Shown: positions 42,913 through 53,071 of the stretch, piece after piece
Layout: every line of letters begins with the position of its first letter
How positions within the stretch are numbered: position 1 is the stretch's first letter
Source: Hippasteria phrygiana
Taxonomy: Eukaryota > Echinodermata > Asteroidea > Valvatida > Goniasteridae
Assembly (NCBI GenBank): GCA_037893225.1
Contig: JAZGUH010000529.1
Span: 1,488,001-1,552,000 of the forward strand
Length of the DNA: 64,000 bases
Direction: 5' to 3'
Program-made: the position numbers and the translations under genes
The notes under the pieces: model-generated
What the model saw: the letters and a program-made list of their open reading frames with translations, nothing else
Told to the model about the DNA's origin: nothing
The model's database searches: none

Positions 42913-45900
42913 CTAAATCTAAATCCAGTCGAGGCCCTCAATAACCAGTCAAGGCCCTCGTAATCTTTTGAGTTTTGTGAAATCCGACATTGGACTTTCA
43001 GTTTGAGAGGGAAATAATACATGTACTTCCTAAGTAAGCAGGATTTCTACGGACATTTCCATGACCCCGAGAAGGGAAACAATCTTGATAACGTGCTCCA
43101 GGCAGAAATAATAGAATGTCAAGTGATGTTCTGTAAAATAGTTCTGTAAAATAGACTGAACCCTTGGTGAAACTCCCTTTCGGAATGGGGGCGCAGAATG
43201 AGGATGACTTGTATTGGCCGAAGTATATGGGAATTTGTTTAGCTTAGCTGTTTGTTTTGGTTTCCTAAATTTGTTTTACTTTTCCCATCTTTGTTTCAAT
43301 GTAATATATGCCGTGAGTGTTTTTTTCTGCATATTCTTTTTAAATTCCTGTCATGACCTTTGGTAATGGTTCTGTCGTGTCCTTTTTCTAATAAATGATT
43401 TTCACAGAGGCAAAAGAGTTGGGTAGTAGCGGCATTACAAACCCCTTGGATTTTTAGTACTTGGTTTTTGGTACTTCATCCAATATCACAAGAAGCTGCT
43501 TGACTTGATGACAAGACAGAGTTATGTTTGGACGCAATATGATCCTTGTATGCATGCGGGAGTATTCGTGAGTTTGTATAGCTATTCAAACAGTGGACCT
43601 TTAACAAATTAGAGGACAATAGGGTCCACGGTTGAGTCGACTGTTGAAAATCGTGTACAAAACCAATGAGGGTCCTTCCAAAAAAGTACAAACAACAGGA
43701 GGACAATAGGAGGTCCACGATTGAGGGTGTTAACACACTTGTTGTGTGAGCGAGTGTGTGATGTTTCGGTATATAATTCCGTTATTTTTCTATTTTTTTA
43801 TACTTTTCGTAGAGATTTTTTTAAACTGTTTTTTCTTAGGGGATTGGGGTTGGAAGTTATATGGCCTTTTTTGGAGGGGAAAGGTGAAGGCGATATTAAA
43901 GTTTACATCAGTAAATGTTTATGTATGGTTTCGAAGTGCACGCCTTTTCCTTTTTGTTTAGTTTTGCCGAATGTGAAGTTTAAATTCTGAAGTAAACACA
44001 CGAACCCACAATGCAAACGTTGTTTCCACTTAGTTCATGCAATTACCTTGAGTTAAAATGGAGGAGGTTTATGTAAATTATAGATGGCAAGATGGAGTGA
44101 CAGTTTCTTAGTATAGTACAGAATGGTTCACATCAAAACTAAAATAAATTTAACATACGCAATAAACACACGACCACAGATAAAGGGAACATCCTTCTTT
44201 ATCCATGAACAAACAGACTTTTCCCCAATACAATTCCATATTGGAATTTGAACCGGATCTGTACTGATTTGCACACGTTAAATCTCATAAAACACTTCAG
44301 GTATTCCACGATGAAGCTTTTTGCCTATTGCTAGTGTTTTGTTAGCAAAAATGTCAAGATGTTCAACAATACCCGCAAAAGTCATAAAACTATTGCAATC
44401 AACAACCGGATCTGTATTAAATTGCATACATGTAAGTCAAAATAAATAACTACAGATAAAACAAACAGATATCTCCAAAGTTCCCGCTTGCTATTTAAAT
44501 GATTGGAATTTGACTGAAATACCTGGTCAATTGTAAGTTTACATACCAGTCATGTAGACGTGTCAGTATGTTCTTTCTTTTTGTAAACGGATTCTAATGC
44601 ACCGTAGACGATATTCGCGTCCTATCCCATCATCACCATGCAAAACAATATAGGGCCCGCCCACTTGACCCCATCCAATCGTTAGCGAGATGGCAACCGT
44701 TCTTAAATGACATATTCAGCATGAAATAATTAGTTCAAATTGCTATTAGGCGGGCTTTTCGCGCCGCTCTATAGAGTACCGAAGTGATGACGTCAATCAA
44801 TGCAATGTTTGGAACCAGAATACATTCTAAACTGCATGTGTGTAGAACCATTGCCCCGGCAACTGACGACATACTTCGGTACTGGAAGTAAAAGGTCACG
44901 CGGAGGGCTTCTGGAGATCTTGCGCGGTCCGCCTTATGGGCAATTTACACTAGGTGGCCCTTTCTCTTGTTATGATTTTTGGCAGAATGATTTCTAACAG
45001 TAACCACCCGAAGAAATTTCACACTGGAATTTTGCTTTGGGATTCTTTAATTAAAAGTTGGGACAAATACTTGACGATGGGTAAAAAACTAATTTTATTG
45101 ACGACCTTTCACATCGATATTTTTGTTCCCAGGTTTCCGTATCCTGTTACGCTTGTTTTCACATCGCGTAGGCGTACATACGTGAGAACAAAACTTGCGA
45201 ATATTTTCCCACCTACAGCCGATGGGTTCTAAATTAAGCCGGGCTGGCTTGAGTGTCTCGCTTACAGTCTTATTCACTGTCCTTATTCAACGGTCACATT
45301 AGATTTTAGAAAAACATTAGAAAAACAATGAGCCATACCATAGAAAACAAATTATTCTTCTATTTAACTTTAAGTTTTTACCTAATTATTGCCACAACAT
45401 TAAGCCTATTTCATAAATGTTCATCTTTGCACGAGTACACTGAGTTTTACTAGTCCGGATGTGTTTTAGATTTTCGGAAGTGAGAGGTCAATATTTGGCA
45501 CTATATTTCTCTTTCACATCAGGTGATTTATCAGTTTCCTTAAATTTACATGCTATTTTCTTTAAAAATAAATGTACCAAAAATAATTGCAATTTTTTTC
45601 AATGTTTACTCGTTGATTTTCCTATTCAAGGTCTCCGGATGCACGCCACCAGGCTCTATTGTAAAGCAGGAGGTAATATATGTACATGTACTTGTATGCT
45701 GCGTACAGCAATATCCAGGGCATGCTTACAGGAATTTGTTCACTGTATATATTGACTTACCATGCCTTGCATCACGTCCCTAACTTTCAACATCACGGAC
45801 ACAAAGCAAATGTACATGTAATGAGTAGCATTGTATTGATGCCCGAATTAACATAATTTTTGTGGTGTTTGCAAGACAAAGAACGCAAACAGTTTGCACA

Positions 45901-46261
45901 CCGAGGTAAATACTCAAACGAAATACTAATACGGGACTGAAAACATGTAGAAAGCTTGATATAATTGTTTTGTTATATAGGAAACTTTTAACATGTATAT
46001 GGATTTGCCATAGGCTTCACCACAAGTTTACAAGATCCAGGCTATTTTGATACTGACAGACAAATTGGCATAAAACAAAGTTATTGTGAACATCCCCCAA
46101 TGACAAAGTGTATGAAACGTGTACTTATGTGTCATGTTTGTACTTGTTCTTGTATTTGATACAAGCTGATGGTCGGGTTTTGTGTATAGTGTTGTCACAT
46201 GTAAAAAAGAGAAATGCGGGAATGTTGTTTAGATTTTTTGTTTGTTGGTTAATGTGTATGC
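42913..46261. other. Gene-poor stretch
   Basis: I find no supported gene. Noted: a MITE-like end at 44768-44880 (TATAGAGTACCGAAGT and ACTTCGGTACT), a direct repeat of AGGACAATAGG at 43611 and 43697, and several weak ORFs with no domain. Confidence 0.45.
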
Positions 46262-46465
46262 AATTGTACACTGTAAAAACATTGTTTAGCAAGTAAATAC
46301 TTTTCTAAACACTTTTTTGCTATCAGTTTGTAAACACGTTTACATACTAAACATGTTTAGCGTGTTGACGGATAGTGTTTAGCCATTGAACACTGATGTT
46401 TAGGAATTGGATACGTACTGTTTAGCTTCTAAACATGTTTACAAACTGATAGCAAGATTGTGTTT
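46262..46465. repeat. TGTTTAG-rich inverted repeat element
   Basis: Starts near ACACTGTAAAAACATTG. ATCAGTTTGTAAACACG (46322) pairs with the complementary TTTACAAACTGAT (46438). At least six TGTTTAG/CTAAACA motifs lie inside. The design is comparable to the AGTCA-rich blocks at 3211 and 16581, which also start ACTGT(A/T)AAC. Confidence 0.6.
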
Positions 46466-47104
46466 TAAGAGTTTTTAGAGTTTACGTGTAGTTGTTTTTG
46501 ATATCCTGAGTTGTTACAATAGGCCTATGATAGGAAAGTTTCTCCATGATTTGAAGGTGACTTGAGAAATGAAGGTGACAAACAATCATTATCGGCACTG
46601 GGTAAGGTAACCACACTGCATGGAACCACATTACAAGTTAACTAAGGACTGAAAAGAAAGTTGCCGAAGTTTATAACCACAATAACAATAAAGTTTCACT
46701 TGAAATTGTCCCCACGAACGTGTATTACTATTGAAACCGTAAGCACTGAAAAGAAATGTAAGTTGCATAAATTGAAATTTTCCCCAGCAAGGTATATTTA
46801 AACAGAATAAAGGGTAACAACATAGCGGTGTATCATCTTAATTCATTAGCTATAGGAGTGATGCAATGCAAAACAACGCTTCCCTGTTGACATTGCAGGT
46901 GCACAAAGATCGTACGATGATTGACGGCTGTTTCGTGTACTTCTTACTCGAACCACCGAAAGTCCTCAACCTGCCCACGACAGATTCCACATTTCCCCGG
47001 TTTTTTCAGCACAGGTTTAACGGCGCGAGAGCCGATGTCCTGGGAGCCTTTGTTGAACAAATATTTGCGAATTACCGGCTGTTTCGTATGGTGTACTATT
47101 TACG
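46466..47104. other. Non-coding stretch with one unassigned ORF
   Basis: The ORF from 46866 (MQNNASLLTLQVHKD...) runs into the GTCGCGTCGTGCC satellite, and its non-repetitive part matches nothing I know. Confidence 0.4.
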
Positions 47105-47640
47105 GACACACCGCGTCGCCTCTTCCATACGCGACGCGACTATGCGACGCGACGGCACGACGGCTCCGTTGCATCGTGCCGTGGCGTCGTTCCGTCGCTT
47201 CTTTGCCATTACCTTAGTATGGAATTCCATACTTTGTACACATTATGGCGTCGGGTCGTGCCGTCGCGTCGTGCCGTCGCGTCGTGCCGTCGCGTCGTGC
47301 CGTCGCGTCGTGCCGTCGCGTCGTGCCGTCGCGTCGTGCCGTCGCGTCGTGCCGTCGCGTCGTGCCGTCGCGTCGTGCCGTCGCGTCGTGCCGTCGCGTC
47401 GTGCCGTCGCGTCGTGCCGTCGCGTCGTTTTTTCAAGCTTGCAGGTTTTCTTATCTTAACGTCGCCCCTTCCATCGCCCATCGCGTCGCACCGTCGTACG
47501 TCGCGTCGTGCTCCGCGTCGTGCGTGCGTCGCGTCGTGTGTCCCGTCGTGTTCCATGTCGTGTATCGCGTCGCACCATCGTGCATCGCATCTTGTTTCGC
47601 ATCGCGTCGTGTTTCGCATCGAATTTCGCGTCGAGTAGCC
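47105..47640. repeat. 13-bp minisatellite with inverted left arm
   Basis: The unit is GTCGCGTCGTGCC, about 13 near-perfect copies at 47253-47430. A short inverted relative (GCGACGCGACGGCACGACGG) lies at 47137-47165 and a degenerate continuation at 47460-47640. All frames are open because 13 is not a multiple of 3, so the 135-197-codon ORFs are artefacts. The arrangement resembles the foldback arms at 7.4-9.3 kb. Confidence 0.85.
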
Positions 47641-48467
47641 ATGCCATTGTGAACAGAATAATCCGCTAATACATTTAAATTCATGCGCGCATGCGCATAA
47701 GCGCGGTGGAACAAAAAGCCTGAGCGCTGAATTTTATACGTGTTAAAGAGGAAAGAAAACCAATTTGCATTTTTCTACTTTAGTGGCTTTTCTGAGAGCT
47801 TATGCCTCCCCAAACCTAACAAAGTAGGTTTGAAGGGTTTATGCATGGATTTGGCAATTTTAGAGAAGTTTTACTTTGGAGTCTCTTTCGCTCAGAATCA
47901 GAAAAGCTCGTGGTCAACCGCGTGTTTACAATCCAATCGTGTGACGTAGCTGCGTAAGGATAGATGACGTCACTATGCGAGTGCCCATTGTGTTTGCGTG
48001 CGTGCATGTGTATTATGTGTTGGTTTTGTCCTATTTTTAATGTTCCTGGCGGTGCATTATTGCATGAACGTTGCACTAATGCGTTTTTCATTATTTTTTT
48101 AATGGGGTCTTTGTGGAGCAGGAAGCTTACTCGTGTCTTATTCATCCATATTTTGACACTGAAATTTGGGTTTGGAATTTGTGTGGATGGAGATATATAC
48201 CGTAGCCTGTGGAGACATGGAAACAATAGAGACAAAGGGACTGAATAGGTCTCCACTACTAGGCAATTATATGGGTTAGGTTGTCTCCACAAGGAATTTT
48301 GTGTACAAAGACTATGGGGGTTTGCTTAAGTACAGGGACAAAGGGGAGAACAATGCCATGTCTCCACAGAGATGCAAAAACGCAGAAATGTGGATGGATT
48401 TGTGTGTGCGCTGCGAACATAGTCTGGTAACTGCATTGTATCTGTCTCAATGAAATATATCAAAAAA

Positions 48468-48529
48468 TTAGCTGGCCTGACGTTTTCAACTTAAGCAAGG
48501 CATTTGCCTTTGAGAAAGAACTTGCTTAA
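48468..48529. repeat. Inverted Penelope-type tail (left of the inner insertion)
   Basis: TTAGCTGGCCTGACG and GCCTTTGAGAAAGAACTTGC continue at 57789 as TTAAGTTCGAAACGTCAGG. The two halves rejoin to the tail motif found uninterrupted at 20345-20400, which serves as an empty site. Confidence 0.8.
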
Positions 48530-48749
48530 AGAGAAACTAAAACGGCAAATTTTTGTTGGACTTTTTTGACTTATCTGATAGTTTATGCCTCCCCAAAACT
48601 AATGTAACAAGTTTCATGATTCTGAAAAATCTAAAAAAATGTTTTTGAGCCTTTTTTTTCTGAGCCACTTTGACTCGATTCAGAAAAGGCCGAGGTCAAC
48701 TGCGTGCCGTATCGCGCGAGTATTGACGTATACGTGTAGAAACATATGA

Positions 48750-49624
48750 CGTCACTGTATTATACGACAATGTTTTACGTAGAGTCTGTACGTATTTTTT
48801 TGTCTAAGGCTAGTATTACTTGCTGTGCTTTTTGCTCATGATTCAGGAGTAACACTACGATAAACATATTTTAAAGTGTTGACATCTTTGTGAGACACAT
48901 TTAGAATTGGGGTTGTAGGCTTGTTCTTGCTGAAAAGCTAGTTATGAGTCATACTTTCCTTTGTTTGCAGTCGGCTTTTATTGGAACCTGCGCGGTGAGT
49001 TGTGTGTGAGCTGATGCTATACTCTAGTCTGGCGACTTTGCTTATGCAGCCCTCATAAGGACCCGCACCTTCTCAGAACCATACACACAATTTCTGTTAT
49101 AAGGTACTAGACTCAATCGCATGCAGCGCATGCGGTACCGTGCGTGTACAATGCATGTTGAGTCAAGCGAGCGTGGACAGGGAGACAGCCGGGGCTCTGG
49201 CTGCTCAAGACGGCAACTGCAGGCAACGTCGTCGCGGTGGTGCGCGTGAGTCCGGGGCACGATTGGAATGCTCGGTGCCTAGAGTTGGAATGGCTCCAGC
49301 CTTCAAACGGAATTGTTAGGCTATAGGGCATTGTGTCTTTTTCGCGTTTTCCGTGCAACAAAGTGGGGGATTAGTTTTTACGGATATGGTATAGAGATAC
49401 GGTTACACTGACCTTAAAAAGTCTTATCCCCAAGAAAATCTTGTGCGTGGTTCGTCAAAAATTAATAAAATGTAGTGAAAAAATAGTACGTCGAGGCGCA
49501 TGAATTTGGAAATAATTTTGACGAATCAGTGTCATCGTAACGGCTGATTGCCGCAAGTGACCAATAGCGTCCTCCGTTTCACGGAGCTTCGGGAGCCGTC
49601 GCGATGTAAACAAAACGTGCTAAG
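48750..49624. other. 5' region of the inner element
   Basis: Non-coding. It probably carries the promoter of the downstream gene; no TATA box is obvious. ATGGCGGAG at 49625 has a good Kozak context. Confidence 0.4.
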
Positions 49625-49973
49625 ATGGCGGAGTCCACGTCGCGAAACGATGTTGGACTGTTTTGCATTATGCACATCGTTTCCACCACAAAGTCAAAAT
49701 TTATTCAACTGACACATGGATCTTGGAAAAAGTTTGTCGAGTACGCAACTAAATGGCAACAATTTGACTGCAAAGAACGAGATATTGCGGTTGAAACGGC
49801 GACAACACTCGGAGTCAAGTTAGATGCAGGCGTACCGTCATGGAACAGTACACATATCCCGTCTAACGTTTCTTGCAACCATGGATATCACTATGAATGC
49901 TATAAGCGCTTTTGTGATATAAGTAAGGTCAATCGCAAGAAAAACAACCAGGAGAAATTGTCTGAAGCAAAAG
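49625..49973 (+). CDS. Exon 1: N-terminal Cys/His region
   Basis: 116 codons from ATG (GCTAAGATGG context). Contains FIQLTHGSWKKFVEYATKW and then CNHGYHYECYKRFCDISK. The C-x6-C-x2-F-C spacing with nearby His suggests zinc binding. The same HxxCYxxFtdi block starts many members of this orphan family. Confidence 0.6.
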
Positions 49974-50138
49974 GTAAGATTACTGAGTTGTAGTGTTACA
50001 TGTGTATAGTCCATAGGGCATGTTTGGTGGCCCACTAGTCTGTCTTTCCATGGTCTTTCATTCCCAAATCCGTGCCCAAAAATATCAGTAGTTTTACCAT
50101 GTTTACTTTGTCTTTAGCAGGACTTGCTGTATAGACCA

Positions 50139-50286
50139 TATCGAAAATACTGCCTGTTCGAGACGTCACAATGGTCACAAGGGAATGTGGGAAGGAAATA
50201 GGAGCGATTTACATGCGCGTTTATTTCACACGTCCCTGGTATATAAACCATTGTGACGTCTCATCCAGGCGGTATTTGCGATAAGG
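50139..50286. repeat. MITE-like hairpin in the intron
   Basis: ATCGAAAATACTGCCTG...GACGTCACAATGG and its complement CCATTGTGACGTC...GGTATTTGCGAT form arms of about 35 bp around a 75-bp loop. Confidence 0.75.
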
Positions 50287-50776
50287 TCATGGCTCTCTTT
50301 TGACTTTGGGTCATAAGCTATACCATGTAGACAGCCCTATTCCTGCGGAAAACGAATATTATTTATTTTTCATTTTTTGGCATTGTCAAAATAGGGTAGG
50401 GCCTAGGCCCTAACATATGAACTAGGCCTATATGCTTGTTATTTTATTAATAATTTATGTGCAGTATTTTTAGTTTATATTTCATTTGATGAATATGTTG
50501 GCTGAAAACAGCCCCATAAATGGGGCTAAAAACCTCCTAAAGGGCCCACTTGCATCTGTGCGAAAATGTGAAGAAAATGTTTCTTTTTAGATTCTGACAT
50601 ACAGTCTACAGACTGTTCTGCAAATTTATTTATGGTATGGAAGCCCACTTAACTTCTTAGACATAAAGCCAAAGGGAAAATTATCTAGCCTTTCCTTGAT
50701 GTATAATATTTCCAAACAAGATTTTGACTCCAATTTCCAAATCTTGTTTGAAAATTACATGAAAAGTAGACGTCCT

Positions 50777-50848
50777 AGGGATTTTATTAGTTTCTCACAG
50801 AATAATGTATAGGCATACATTATTCTGTGGGAAACTAATAAAATCCCT
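50777..50848. repeat. Palindrome in the intron, 32-bp arms
   Basis: AGGGATTTTATTAGTTTC and its complement are separated by an 8-bp centre. One mismatch. Confidence 0.9.
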
Positions 50849-51357
50849 ACTATGATTGCATGTGTGCATGTACATGTACGGAGCGCCCCCAACTATAAAT
50901 TATGCACAGCTTTTAATAAAAAAAAAAAGGAGTGCTATGATTCAAATTTTATTATTGATTTTAATACAACGTCCGATTATGGCTTTTGGTTAAATTGCTG
51001 GAAGTGGATAATTCTTTCGGCAACTTGCAAAATATGCGTATCTATATTAGGGTTTTAAATTGGTTTGGAAGCTGAAGTTCCTCTCTGCTGCTAATCCCTA
51101 TGTACTAATCCCTATGTCGTCATCACGTCACAGTATTTTTTTAATAACAAATTATGATTTTTTTAAATATCGGATTTGCCTTTCACCGACATACAAAACA
51201 AATGTAGTATCAATAAGCATTGTATATGCCCATGTGCTGTCAGAGGGTTTGCCACGCAAAAATACTATCATCAGTAAATGTTGTGAATTAAAAATGGTTT
51301 CATGTCGGCTTACACAAAATGATATTTGTTCATTTTTTTGTCTGTGTTTTCATGCAG

Positions 51358-51629
51358 ATGGCAGAGCACAAATTAATGAACTAGTTGGAAGTAGTGACAG
51401 CGAAACAGATGAGCCCAGTGAAAAACGAGTGCTTCGTTCATCAGAAATGCGAAGTCAACCAAGAGAGTGGAGAAGGCGACATATGTTTCCAGATACGTGT
51501 ACTTTTTGCCAGTCCAATCAATACAAGCAAGATCGTGTTACTGGAAAGAGATCATTGATAAGACTATTGAAGTGTGAACTCGTCACTGGAGGTCAATTGT
51601 TGAGGGCAGCACAAAGCTTGTCTTCATGA
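51358..51629 (+). CDS. Exon 2 start: Cys-rich linker
   Basis: Reads DGRAQINELVGSSDSETDEP, a basic stretch, then MFPDTCTFCQSNQYKQDRVTG with a CxxC pair and a later KCEL. After LLRAAQ the frame ends in TGA at 51627, and the family sequence appears to resume in the frame of 51626 after a deletion. Confidence 0.55.
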
Positions 51630-51787
51630 GACCAAGTAACAGAAACATGAGTGACATTGTATATAGCGAATGCTTATCCACAGAGGATGTGGCAGAGGAT
51701 TTGGTGGTGAATGATTCATCTGACACTAGTGACAGTACATCAGAGGAGGAAGAAGACAGCTTACCAGACAGGTTATCAGAGCCATAA

Positions 51788-53071
51788 AAACCAAAGTTGC
51801 CAGACATAAGTGGCGACTTGCATGTATTGTACAGTGCAGCCTTGATCATAAAGTCAACAATTTTTGACGGGGTGCCTTTAACAACACCATGGCCACCTAC
51901 AGCTGAATATCTTTGTGTAGAAAAAGTGAAAGGAATGATACCATGGCAATTGTTTAACTTCCTGGTCTGGCTAGTTGGTGCCTCATCTGAGCCAAAGGAC
52001 AATGATTTTGTGGCAGTATCAGAAGAAACTGAAAGGAAGCTCCTTTCGGTGACCCAAGATCTCATGTTCCTGGCTTCAAAAGGAAAAAAACCCATGCAAA
52101 AACATTATGCTATAGCAACTGCAGTCCGCCACCTAACTGGATCAGCTCAAGTAGTTTCGATATTGAATGGACTTGGTCACAGTATTTCACATACAACTTT
52201 GCTTGAATACAACACAGCCCTTGCAAAACGTCAAATCGCCTTGGGTGATGTTACATGTACTCTACCCCCACAAATTCGGCCTGGCATATTCACCACAATT
52301 GTCTGGGATAACATAGACTTTGGAGAGGAGACCCTTTCAGGAAAAGGCACGACTCACAGCACAAATGGAATCATGATTCAAAGACCAAACCAGTCACCTG
52401 AGGAGGTTGTCACTGTGTCGACAATGAAGAGGACACGTGAAAGAACATTACACCCTCCACCCACAGACATTACCCCATATTTGGGCCATGGTAAGAAGAA
52501 AGGTCCATCCTGTCTCGGCGAGGAGGCACAGGTCAGCACAGACATCTGTGAAACTGCCGAGTCAAAAGCACGCAGTCTAGACATGGCCTACAACATAATC
52601 AAGTTCAGTAATACTGGAATACCAAGTTGGACGGGATTCAACACTCTCCTAGACACTGCCTATCCATCAAAATCAGTAGTAGCTTACCTACCAGTGCTAA
52701 ATGCGAATCCAACTGAGATGGATACAGTGCAGACAATCCTGACAAGATCTCTCCAGTATGCTGAAGCCTTAAAACAAGATGTTCTTGTTTTAGTTTTTGA
52801 TCAGTCCATCTATGCTAAAGCTCAGCAGATTCGTTGGCGTGACGACGTCCTGAAGAAAAGACTCGTCATTCGACTAGGAATGTTTCACACCAAGATGACT
52901 TCCTTGGCATGTGTAGGAAAGAGGTACAAAGATGCAGGGCTTGCTGACATACTAATCGAGTCCGGCGTTATTGCAGAGGGTTCACTGAATGGTGTCATGA
53001 GTGGACACCATTATAACAGGAGTATGCGTGCACACAAGTTAATGTATGATGCTTTGCGGCATCTGCAGTAG
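51788..53071 (+). CDS. RNase-H-like (DUF6589-like) segment, ends at nonsense TAG
   Basis: 427 codons between the TAA at 51785 and the TAG at 53069. Conserved landmarks: TIVWDNIDFGEETLSGKG with Asp at 52307; SWTGFNTLL; LVFDQSIYAKAQQIRW with Asp at 52799; IRLGMFHTKMTSLACVGKRY; LADILIESGVIAEGS. The spacing of DNID, FDQ and a later Glu is compatible with an RNase-H-fold DDE transposase core, and the second half resembles DUF6589 proteins. Catalysis is not proven. Its reading frame continues directly into the next block. Confidence 0.5.
   Translation, partial: KPKLPDISGDLHVLYSAALIIKSTIFDGVPLTTPWPPTAEYLCVEKVKGMIPWQLFNFLVWLVGASSEPKDNDFVAVSEETERKLLSVTQDLMFLASKGKKPMQKHYAIATAVRHLTGSAQVVSILNGLGHSISHTTLLEYNTALAKRQIALGDVTCTLPPQIRPGIFTTIVWDNIDFGEETLSGKGTTHSTNGIMIQRPNQSPEEVVTVSTMKRTRERTLHPPPTDITPYLGHGKKKGPSCLGEEAQVSTDICETAESKARSLDMAYNIIKFSNTGIPSWTGFNTLLDTAYPSKSVVAYLPVLNANPTEMDTVQTILTRSLQYAEALKQDVLVLVFDQSIYAKAQQIRWRDDVLKKRLVIRLGMFHTKMTSLACVGKRYKDAGLADILIESGVIAEGSLNGVMSGHHYNRSMRAHKLMYDALRHLQ

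Noticed and set aside
46866..47220. Host exon upstream of the 13-bp satellite
   Set aside because: No splice sites or domain; two overlapping plus frames are equally open.
47209..47652. ORFs of 135-197 codons (RRVVPSRRAVASC type)
   Set aside because: Translation of the 13-bp array in all frames.
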